Shown one piece after another: positions 16,001-21,502 of a stretch of DNA of 21,783 nucleotides; position 1 is the stretch's first letter, and the number at the start of each line of letters is the position of its first letter. The notes below the pieces were generated by a model. The model was not told the origin of the DNA. It saw only the letters and a list, made by a program, of their open reading frames with translations, and did not search any database. A program made the position numbers and the translations under genes. Origin of the DNA: a virus; IMG/VR virus record IMGVR_UViG_3300042691_006550, positions 1 through 21,783 of that record. The stretch is one strand, 5' to 3'.

Positions 16001-17412
16001 AAAATAACGAAAATCGTGCACAAACACCAATAGGTAGCACATCATATTATCAGGTTACAGGAGCGCTTCCAAATCAAAATATTAGCATTGGTGGAGGATC
16101 TGGCGGTATAGCAGTATTGCTTAATCCAGAAACAAACAATGGATACTACTTTGAGATAGTGGCAATGACAGAAGACAATATTGAATCTTATATTACAATA
16201 GATAATGCTGGCAATCCAAATATATCTATTAACAATGTTGTATTTTATAAGGTTAAAAAAGACTCTGTGAGCGATGAGGCAATTCCTGTAAAACTTTGGG
16301 GTGGCTTAACAAGCATTATTGTTGACGATGGAAGATTCACTGGTCAATATAGAATGGCTGGCGAAGAAAATACAACAGTATATGATTTATCTGTAGAGTA
16401 TGAAGACATTGGAACTGTTCGTAGATTCTATCTGTATATTAATAATAAACTAATTAAGATTGTTGACGATACAGATCCACTACCTATTTACAATAATATG
16501 GCACCATTCATTCGTGGCTCATCACGAGTAATGTTTGAAAATGTATATGCTTTAGCAGAAAACTATTCTCAGAATACTGTATTCACAGTTGGCGAAACAT
16601 TGTCAAGTGCATTTGGAGATAAGGGCATTGATGCAAATGAGTCTTTCCGTAAATATGCAATGAGTGGAATTATTCAGGCAACCTACCTCACTGGCATTAG
16701 TTCTCAACAACCACCAAAATATAATATGTATTTTGATGAGTTTGGAACTATTATGCGTGAGTGTGCATACTTTGATATTAAATATGATCGTTCCTATCCA
16801 GCACTTTATGCACAGTTGTCTCCAACTCTTAATAGAATTAAAGGATATACAACTTCTGGATTCCAGGCAGACTCCTATGGTGCAGAATTTTTAATATTTA
16901 ATGCAACAGATACAGCATTAAATCTAGATGAAACAACAGGAAACTATTTAAGAATCCAGGGTATAACATTTACTCAAGATACAACATATGAGTTAACTGT
17001 TGATGAATATTTTAAAAAGAAAAGTAATTTTGCTAATCAGCAATTGCAAGGTAGTCCAATAGTAACATCATCTTTAGTAGAAAAGGCAAAGTATGATGAA
17101 ATAAGACAAAGCAGAATCATATATGGAAAGAATGAATTTTCTATTGATACCCCGTATATTCAAAGCGATGATGATGCAGAAGAATTAATGGGATGGATTA
17201 TTAATAAAGTTATGAAGCCTAAAAAGGCTATTGGAGTAAGCATGTTTGCGATACCTACTCTACAACTAGGAGATATAGTAACTATCAATTATAAAGACTC
17301 AACTGGCCTTGATCTTGTTGCTCCAACAACAGACCGTTTTGTAATATATAATATTGAGTATGGTAGAAATCCAGATGGTCCAACTATGACAGTATATTTG
17401 AGCGAGGTATAA
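13093..17412 (+). CDS. Large tail-tip hub / baseplate protein (Tal-like) with lectin-like domain
   Basis: A 1,439-residue protein at ATG 13093 with GAGG upstream, one base after the Dit-like gene. The N-terminal 150 residues contain unusual aromatic stretches (ALWSI-like 'MPSRYDQFRYWTSYR'). Residues 400-680 carry the mixed alpha/beta hub region (VDLSDKIIDYKLTKILSDIG, a ring-forming 'SIEIELRDFYFFLES', then 'FFDEYNNFVVMSK'). Residues about 1015-1155 look like a LamG or concanavalin-type jelly roll ('GYYFEIVAMTEDN', 'FYKVKK', 'RRFYLYINNKLIKIVDD', 'VMFENVYAL'). The last 110 residues ('AIPTLQLGDIVTINYKD', 'DRFVIYNIEYGRN') close the hub as in gp27/Tal-like proteins. It probably forms the tail-tip hub and contributes to surface binding. 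I see no peptidoglycan-hydrolase signature. Confidence 0.7.
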   Translation: MFVNTALKTHLETSATIQLKSLVIGEWNMNMPDNIFYLGNYRYRPTTPGSQFYTLPVIFDQLDSGNYYKGATDADVVVDGGFDNSGTPQQFILQKQKMKMLYSLEDCIKPFRPRSGVNKPLYFSGSYMPNSGSAIAQRPRWYMPSRYDQFRYWTSYRTENNVEYGIAKNISNSLYYIDDAVPFVVYKNQVPANRIVVKMQTGVGTVNLGPFTTPTGSISDPLYGESNKRTPARWRVQYLNGNNWVDAYTFTENDTRANGSPIIAPDGYVELQYGLIIPDKYKDIYKYKGSLSSSTMLPDQALNGYAYLVIANDNEVGTFYIWTGSSYETFSPTYGWSLGSETINSQTSFVTDLTSPASFSNNVSGGTTYREFQYIRGIRIVVDTMNKFDTTFDLIEFSPRLVVDLSDKIIDYKLTKILSDIGVTSLPVGQLLASTGSLSIFDDDQAFNENNTSSIISDYIRKNIKFVFHEIVSEVEDSSGTLYDYYVPIKTMYSEGFPQADVTGASIEIELRDFYFFLESMPAPRLLLTESSLSFAITTLLDYIGFTNYTFKRLTGESDPVIPYFFVAPDQNVAEVLNQLALATQTAMFFDEYNNFVVMSKNYLMPSTTERATDFILLGNNNQTDTGVIENQSSGNLPNILSITSQDKKVYNDGKISYTTRYLQRSYGSIRQSSMVDKEKTWIYKPALLWEVSGTQSTKTVNEVASQQGNYVLGAMPINSTLPAVPPTVSGGVVINNTLDLGESVYWLTRYQGYFYANGEIIRYDAAQFNITGTGNVWITSNQEYQRYFSTLPFNGKIYPTGLIRIYSVPYYETIDGIERLQPGAVYEHGRGQFGTPIVEHNAGISDYWSNNSYVRGCTMQTQYLFTTEIDPTIPSTATGAAGVNNDLAKQTTRNGVIKNFMATNYLTETEVNNLKSTQAGTMQSSALVMNGPSFKTTENPLNFVSYVYKNLNDAYKLFGTRMRIIGKIENNENRAQTPIGSTSYYQVTGALPNQNISIGGGSGGIAVLLNPETNNGYYFEIVAMTEDNIESYITIDNAGNPNISINNVVFYKVKKDSVSDEAIPVKLWGGLTSIIVDDGRFTGQYRMAGEENTTVYDLSVEYEDIGTVRRFYLYINNKLIKIVDDTDPLPIYNNMAPFIRGSSRVMFENVYALAENYSQNTVFTVGETLSSAFGDKGIDANESFRKYAMSGIIQATYLTGISSQQPPKYNMYFDEFGTIMRECAYFDIKYDRSYPALYAQLSPTLNRIKGYTTSGFQADSYGAEFLIFNATDTALNLDETTGNYLRIQGITFTQDTTYELTVDEYFKKKSNFANQQLQGSPIVTSSLVEKAKYDEIRQSRIIYGKNEFSIDTPYIQSDDDAEELMGWIINKVMKPKKAIGVSMFAIPTLQLGDIVTINYKDSTGLDLVAPTTDRFVIYNIEYGRNPDGPTMTVYLSEV

Positions 17413-17413
17413 A

Positions 17414-17905
17414 ATGACAGTATCTGCAACCCCACCAACACCGTCTAATGCTGGTCTTAATATAAGTGCTTTTTCTGTTAATCCAGTTTTAACAGCGCCT
17501 ATTGACACAATATTATTTAATGAAGAAACAACTCCTATTGAAATAATGGCGGATATTATTTTTGAAAATATTGGTGGACAAGAATTAATAAATATTGCTA
17601 GAAATGACACAGTAAATGGTCAACAGGTTATTTATCAACCAATAAAAAATTTAAGTGCAATTCAACAACAATATAACTCTAATAATATTGTCAGTCTTCA
17701 AGCAACATCAGATAAATATTTTCAAAACTTTTCTATTAAGTTTGAGTCAAAGGTTCCAAATGTGGGTAGTGGTCCAAATGGAGAACACATATATATTGAT
17801 CCAGAAACTGGAGACTTAATCATAGATGCAGTTAATATTGAAGATGGAGAGCAAATTCAGGTAGAAATTACCACCAGTGGTACAATATATGAGGCGGAAT
17901 TATGA
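17414..17905 (+). CDS. Tail-tip protein of unknown function
   Basis: A 163-residue acidic protein at ATG 17414 with GAGGT as ribosome site. It opens with a low-complexity Pro/Thr/Ser stretch (TVSATPPTPSNAG) that could be flexible. A helical segment (about 40-65, 'TPIEIMADIIFENIGGQELI') is followed by a beta-rich half containing 'GPNGEHIYIDPETGDLII' and 'GEQIQVEITTSG'. I recall similar small proteins between the hub and the fibre genes of actinophages, but no function is known to me. The next gene overlaps its stop as ATGA, so the two are translated together. It is probably a virion component joining hub and fibre. Confidence 0.6.
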   Translation: MTVSATPPTPSNAGLNISAFSVNPVLTAPIDTILFNEETTPIEIMADIIFENIGGQELINIARNDTVNGQQVIYQPIKNLSAIQQQYNSNNIVSLQATSDKYFQNFSIKFESKVPNVGSGPNGEHIYIDPETGDLIIDAVNIEDGEQIQVEITTSGTIYEAEL

Positions 17906-19053
17906 TTACAGACACAGGCAAATCTATTATTGGTAAGTACCTTCTTGGGCAGGCTCCTGCCTATGCGTCCTATATTGCTGTAGGATGCGGCGCACAGCCT
18001 TTAGCAACTGCTGACCCATATGGAAACTACTCAGCAAAGGAAAACCTTGATTTTGAAATGTTTAGAGTGCCTATTTCTTCAAGAGGTTTTGTAAATGATG
18101 GCGGTACAGAAAAACTAGTCCTAACAGCAGAATTACCAACAGAAGAAAGATATGAAATAACAGAAATAGGTATATACTCAGCAGGATCGAATCCATCTGC
18201 GGGAGCCTATGACAGTAAAACGGTCTTTGCTTTTACACAGGGTGAAAATTGGCAATATCATGATCAAACATCTGCATCTGCTATTCCAACAATTACAGAA
18301 CCTTTAGATGATCCAAATGATGACAATGTTATTGCAACATCTGATCCAGTATTTCAAACAAATGCAGATAACTCAATATTTTTTAAACCATCAAGAGCAG
18401 ATAGATATGAGCGTTGCAGATTTTTAAATAATATGATTTTAATGGTGGGTGATGATGCAGACCTAACCATTGATCCATCAACAGGAAGTTCTGGAGGACA
18501 TTTTGTTATTGAGCCTGGATCTAATCATATTCATCTAACTGGTGCCGATGTAGATTTTTCAAAGAACGCACCTACCGATGAGTTAAGATTAGCATTTTCA
18601 CTTATTAGTAAAGATGGAGATTCAGCCAGCGTTCCAGATACTGTTCGTATTTTAGTTGAATTTGCTTCTACAGATGCTGAAAATGCTGGAGAGTTTGCTC
18701 GTCTTGAGATCGAACTAGATAATGGATCTGGCACAGGCGGAACATATGATTTTGCAGAAAATAGATATTATGTCATTACAGAACAACTTCAAAACCTTTA
18801 TATGACAACTGGATTTACTTGGGATGCTGTAACTGTGGTTAAAATTTATACCTCTATCCAAAATGCAGATGTTCCAACTGGAGATTATTATATTGCATAT
18901 GATGCATTACGCCTAGAGAATGTTTCTACTATTAACCCTCTTTATGGACTAACTGGATATTCTGTAGTAAAAAATACAGACGCTGTAACAATTATTAAAA
19001 ATCCTAATACAAGTAACTATATTGAGTTTAGATTTACTGTCGGAGTTTCATAA
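17902..19053 (+). CDS. Minor tail / tail fibre protein with carbohydrate-binding-like domain
   Basis: A 383-residue protein starting in an ATGA overlap. Residues 1-115 look like a fibre attachment domain: 'MITDTGKSIIGKYLLG', then 'YIAVGCG' and 'ELPTEERYEITEIGIYSAG', the pattern of phage tail-fibre N-terminal domains that dock to the tail tip. Residues 150-355 look like a galactose-binding jelly roll typical of carbohydrate-binding modules. This segment has 'HFVIEPGSNHIHLTG' and a '...DYYIAYDALRLENV' ending, the usual closing strand of that fold. This points to a receptor-binding or cell-wall-glycan-binding fibre. The next gene starts at its stop (TAATG). The carbohydrate target cannot be read from the sequence. 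Confidence 0.66.
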   Translation: MITDTGKSIIGKYLLGQAPAYASYIAVGCGAQPLATADPYGNYSAKENLDFEMFRVPISSRGFVNDGGTEKLVLTAELPTEERYEITEIGIYSAGSNPSAGAYDSKTVFAFTQGENWQYHDQTSASAIPTITEPLDDPNDDNVIATSDPVFQTNADNSIFFKPSRADRYERCRFLNNMILMVGDDADLTIDPSTGSSGGHFVIEPGSNHIHLTGADVDFSKNAPTDELRLAFSLISKDGDSASVPDTVRILVEFASTDAENAGEFARLEIELDNGSGTGGTYDFAENRYYVITEQLQNLYMTTGFTWDAVTVVKIYTSIQNADVPTGDYYIAYDALRLENVSTINPLYGLTGYSVVKNTDAVTIIKNPNTSNYIEFRFTVGVS

Positions 19054-19802
19054 TGGCAGATTCTGGTATTAAAAAGTACCGCCAAGAATATGCGGATCTT
19101 CCACCTATCAGTAGTGAAACTGAAGGGTATTCGATAAGATATAGAATTATTTCTGAAGACCGTAACAGAGTTTCTCACTGGTCTCCCGTATATCTTATTA
19201 TTCCAGATTACACATATGTCCCTGGCACTATAAATTTTAGTAGTAGTGGGCAGGTAGCAAATTTTACATGGGATCCAGTAATTGTATTAAAAGATACATC
19301 TACAGTTTCTGATATTAATAATAAAGAATTAAACAATGATTTGGCTACAATAACAACAACTGGCGCACATTATATGGCAGTTGATGATTGGGTAACAGTA
19401 GAAGGAGTAGACTCTACATTTAATGGAACATATAAAATTAATGCTGTGACTACTAACACATTTACTTATTATAAAGATAATGGAAATATTCCATCTACCC
19501 CAGTAAGTCCTGCAGGTACATATAAAACTAATTCATTAATCAGGAATGCAACAGGATATGATATTTGGCTAAGATGGGATAGAAATGACGGCGGAGATTG
19601 GGTATATAAAGAAAGAATACAAACAACTTCTATATCTTATCCACATCCTTCGTTTTATACAATAAATGGGGTTGTTCAACCATCAGCACCAAATAGGCTT
19701 AGTGTTGAAGTATATTTGACAGGACAGCCAATTGCTAGAGCAGATGGCGCTGCAGGAACACCATTTTTAAAAGTATATAGAATGCTTAATCAAACGATCT
19801 AA
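19053..19802 (+). CDS. Minor tail protein with an interrupted fibronectin-III-like domain
   Basis: A 249-residue protein at ATG 19053 with GGAG upstream and a TAATG overlap. Residues 25-52 ('GYSIRYRIISEDRNRVSHWS' and on to 'PVYLIIP') and 68-80 ('VANFTWDPVIVLK'), then 168-195 ('YDIWLRWDRNDGGDWVYKER'), look like strands of fibronectin type III domains. Between them, residues 96-158 form a different module ('GAHYMAVDDWVTVEGVDSTF' then 'NGTYKINAVTTNTFTYY'). That module resembles the 'GDxVTVxGVDxxFNGTYxV' repeat found in many phage fibre and tip proteins. It is probably a tail-tip ornament that touches the cell surface. It ends just before an extended -10 element. Confidence 0.62.
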   Translation: MADSGIKKYRQEYADLPPISSETEGYSIRYRIISEDRNRVSHWSPVYLIIPDYTYVPGTINFSSSGQVANFTWDPVIVLKDTSTVSDINNKELNNDLATITTTGAHYMAVDDWVTVEGVDSTFNGTYKINAVTTNTFTYYKDNGNIPSTPVSPAGTYKTNSLIRNATGYDIWLRWDRNDGGDWVYKERIQTTSISYPHPSFYTINGVVQPSAPNRLSVEVYLTGQPIARADGAAGTPFLKVYRMLNQTI

Positions 19803-19811
19803 TGATATAAT
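19803..19811 (+). promoter_or_regulatory. Extended -10 TGaTATAAT, very close to the next start codon
   Basis: TG at 19803-19804, one base, TATAAT at 19806-19811, then GG. Eight bases separate it from the ATG at 19820, and those bases include GGAGAG (19812-19817). A transcript from here would be leaderless or nearly so, while read-through mRNA could use the GGAGAG site. Confidence 0.5.
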
Positions 19812-19819
19812 GGAGAGAT

Positions 19820-20263
19820 ATGGCTAAAGTACCGCTACCAGAACGAGGACAATCTTTAGATGTTACGTACATCTATCAGTTGGCTGATACCCTAAATGAT
19901 CTTTCAACACAGGTTTCATCAGCAACATATAACTATACTACTGTTGATACTATCAGTGCAGGCAGGCAAAGTATTAAAACTTCAGAGGCCAGAATTGTTG
20001 GTGGCTATATAGAAGTAGCAAACAACTCTACAGTAAGTGCTGGTAACGAAAAAACATTTTCATATGATTTTCCATCAGATTTTAAGTATGCTCCAATTGC
20101 AACAGCAACTGCTTTAAATATTGGAAATACTCCAGCAGGTCAAAACGTTACAGTAATTTTAAAATCTGTAACAACATCACGAGTAGAAGGAATTGTTAGG
20201 TTTGGTGCATCTGGAGATCTTTCTCTAGCCATCCATCTAATTGTTATTGGCATTCCTAACTAA
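19820..20263 (+). CDS. Small fibre-like minor tail protein
   Basis: A 147-residue protein at ATG 19820. The first 35 residues (ERGQSLDVTYIYQLADTLND) look like a helix that could trimerise. The rest is beta-rich with a Ser/Thr/Val pattern ('GGYIEVANNSTVSAGNEKTF', 'VTVILKSVTTSRVEGIVRFG'), ending in the short hydrophobic strand 'LSLAIHLIVIGIPN'. This shape fits the short end-of-module fibres or shaft-attached knobs of siphophages. It is the last structural gene here. No enzymatic motif is seen, and the role is inferred from layout and composition. Confidence 0.6.
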   Translation: MAKVPLPERGQSLDVTYIYQLADTLNDLSTQVSSATYNYTTVDTISAGRQSIKTSEARIVGGYIEVANNSTVSAGNEKTFSYDFPSDFKYAPIATATALNIGNTPAGQNVTVILKSVTTSRVEGIVRFGASGDLSLAIHLIVIGIPN

Positions 20264-20277
20264 GGGGAATAGGTTTA

Positions 20278-20469
20278 ATGATTTATTGCAGCAAGTGCAA
20301 GGGTAGAATGTTTGTTGACAGACAGTACTCAAGCACAATACATCTAGAAACATACTGCATCCGTTGTGGAACAAGAAAATTTTATCATCCACCTTCTGAC
20401 AGCAGGGAGGGCTTATGGCTTTTGGCCCAAGAAAACTTGAGAGCAAAAACTACAATAGTCAGCCTGTAA
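20278..20469 (+). CDS. Small zinc-ribbon protein
   Basis: A 63-residue protein at ATG 20278 with a modest AGGGGA (20263-20268) upstream. Two Cys pairs, C4-x2-C7 and C27-x2-C30, separated by 19 residues with a 'GRMFVDRQYS' strand, make a classic four-Cys zinc ribbon. The remaining 30 residues ('HPPSDSREGLWLLAQENLRA') are outside the ribbon. Ribbons of this size occur in actinophages near the start of replication genes and may bind nucleic acid or RNA polymerase. Its last 55 bases overlap the start of the HTH gene, whose ribosome site (GGGAGG, 20405-20410) lies inside it, so the two are probably made together. Confidence 0.7.
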   Translation: MIYCSKCKGRMFVDRQYSSTIHLETYCIRCGTRKFYHPPSDSREGLWLLAQENLRAKTTIVSL

Positions 20470-20960
20470 TTAAAGGAAATCAAAATATTTGGTTTCTTAA
20501 TGGCGATCTTGTTAGACTTCATCATAGTTCAAGATCTACTGGAATGGTTACTGTTTATAATATTACAAAAGATAGATTAGAAACTTGCTTTCGTATTGAT
20601 TTTAGAAAAAATAGAGAAAAGGCATATACTGTAGCAGAAACTGCACGACTTGTCAATAGGCATCGTAAATATTTTCCATCATTAATTAGACGAGGAGTGA
20701 TTCCACCACCAACAGGATCAAAAGTTAATGGTGAGCGTGGTTGGCAAATAAGAGCATACTACTCTGAGTCGCAAGTAAAAGAGATACGTGATATACTTGC
20801 AAGTATACATATGGGTAGACCAAGAAAAGATAATTTAATAACAAATAATATGACTCCTACAAGTCAGGAGTTGACACGTAGAACTGGTGATGGTATACTG
20901 GTTTATACAAAAACTGAAGATGGCAGGTTTATACCTGTTTGGACAGAGAGCATTAATTAG
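20415..20960 (+). CDS. MerR-like helix-turn-helix DNA-binding protein with AT-hook-like tail
   Basis: A 181-residue protein at ATG 20415 with GGGAGG four bases upstream. Residues 22-66 form a small beta segment ('IWFLNGDLVRLHH', 'GMVTVYNI', 'CFRIDFRK'). Residues 70-128 form a winged HTH of the MerR/excisionase kind: 'YTVAETARLVNRHRKYFPSL' contains the two helices, 'IRRGVIPPPTG' the turn, and 'RGWQIRAYYSESQVKEIRDI' the wing and the following helix. 'GRPRK' at 134-138 resembles an AT-hook minor-groove anchor. It is probably a phage transcription regulator or a DNA-architecture protein. Its 3' part contains a palindrome overlapping an extended -10 (20789-20807) and a consensus promoter (20871-20899), both suited to control of the replication genes and to self-control. 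Confidence 0.72.
   Translation: MAFGPRKLESKNYNSQPVIKGNQNIWFLNGDLVRLHHSSRSTGMVTVYNITKDRLETCFRIDFRKNREKAYTVAETARLVNRHRKYFPSLIRRGVIPPPTGSKVNGERGWQIRAYYSESQVKEIRDILASIHMGRPRKDNLITNNMTPTSQELTRRTGDGILVYTKTEDGRFIPVWTESIN
20789..20807 (+). promoter_or_regulatory. Palindromic operator candidate overlapping an extended -10
   Basis: TATACTTGCAAGTATA (20792-20807) is a perfect 16-bp palindrome. Its left half forms the -10 of TGaTATACTTG (20789-20799), the same motif seen at gene boundaries. It lies inside the HTH gene. A dimeric regulator bound here would block this promoter. That it is an operator is inference. Confidence 0.5.
20871..20899 (+). promoter_or_regulatory. Consensus promoter for the replication genes
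   Basis: A perfect TTGACA (20871-20876) is followed by exactly 17 bases, then TATACT (20894-20899), with TGG as the extended -10. This is the best sigma-70-type match in the window. It lies within the 3' end of the HTH gene, about 75 bases before the next start codon, and would drive the three replication-module genes. Confidence 0.68.
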
Positions 20961-20978
20961 CCTTTGAAGGAGGCAGTG

Positions 20979-21191
20979 GTGGAAGAAAGAAATGAAACAA
21001 AGGTATCTGTAACACTTGGATACACTCTTAATCTAGGAAACTTTCAATCCTTGCGAGTTGATCTTGGCGTAGTTGACAGCGTTCGTGACGGTGAAACTAC
21101 TAATGATGCAATGAATCGTGTATATGATTTTGTTGAAGCAAAGGTTGTTGAAAAAGTACAAGAAGCAAGAGAAGAAATAACTGAGGAGTAA
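20979..21191 (+). CDS. Small acidic protein at the start of the replication module
   Basis: A 70-residue protein. I chose GTG 20979 because AAGGAGG at 20967-20973 is five bases upstream; an in-frame TTG at 20964 and a GTG at 20976 are too close to, or upstream of, that site. The sequence has a beta-strand opening (TKVSVTLGYTLNLGNFQSLR) and an acidic helical end ('NRVYDFVEAKVVEKVQEARE'). I have a memory of such proteins beside replication genes in actinophages, but no function can be assigned. It is closely linked to the next gene, with only two bases between them, and lies just downstream of the consensus promoter. Confidence 0.6.
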   Translation: MEERNETKVSVTLGYTLNLGNFQSLRVDLGVVDSVRDGETTNDAMNRVYDFVEAKVVEKVQEAREEITEE

Positions 21192-21193
21192 TT

Positions 21194-21502
21194 GTGGCTG
21201 ATCGCAAAGACCGTATGGCTTTGCTCAGTCGCTACAATAAACTCCATTTGCAGAGATACGAGCAAAAGTCTAATCTCAACCTTAATGTTGAGCAGTGGGC
21301 TGCAGATGCCCTAGTAGAATCTTATGGTATTAAATCTTGCTATGATTTATTAGATTATTATTTTGAGGTATCTCAGACTCCATCTTGGAACTTTTTTGCC
21401 TATAATGCACAAGAGATTATGAATGGTAGAGAAGCAACAGAAAAAGATTTATTAGAAAGAGCAGAGCGTAGAAAATTGGCTAGGAAGTGGTTAAGTGAGT
21501 AA
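21194..21502 (+). CDS. Small helical protein, possible helicase loader
   Basis: A 102-residue protein starting at GTG 21194, with GAGGAG upstream. It is predicted to be mostly helical and charged, with a strongly basic end ('LLERAERRKLARKWLSE') and a conserved-looking core ('QWAADALVESYG', 'CYDLLDYYFEVSQTPSWNFF'). It overlaps the helicase gene by eight bases. Size, helicity and direct linkage to a DnaB-like gene fit a phage helicase loader of the SPP1 gp39 type, but no loader motif can be proven. The 'LLDYYFxxxxxPSWxFFxYNAxEI' pattern also recalls small DnaD-like proteins. I give the loader role as a hypothesis only. Confidence 0.6.
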   Translation: MADRKDRMALLSRYNKLHLQRYEQKSNLNLNVEQWAADALVESYGIKSCYDLLDYYFEVSQTPSWNFFAYNAQEIMNGREATEKDLLERAERRKLARKWLSE

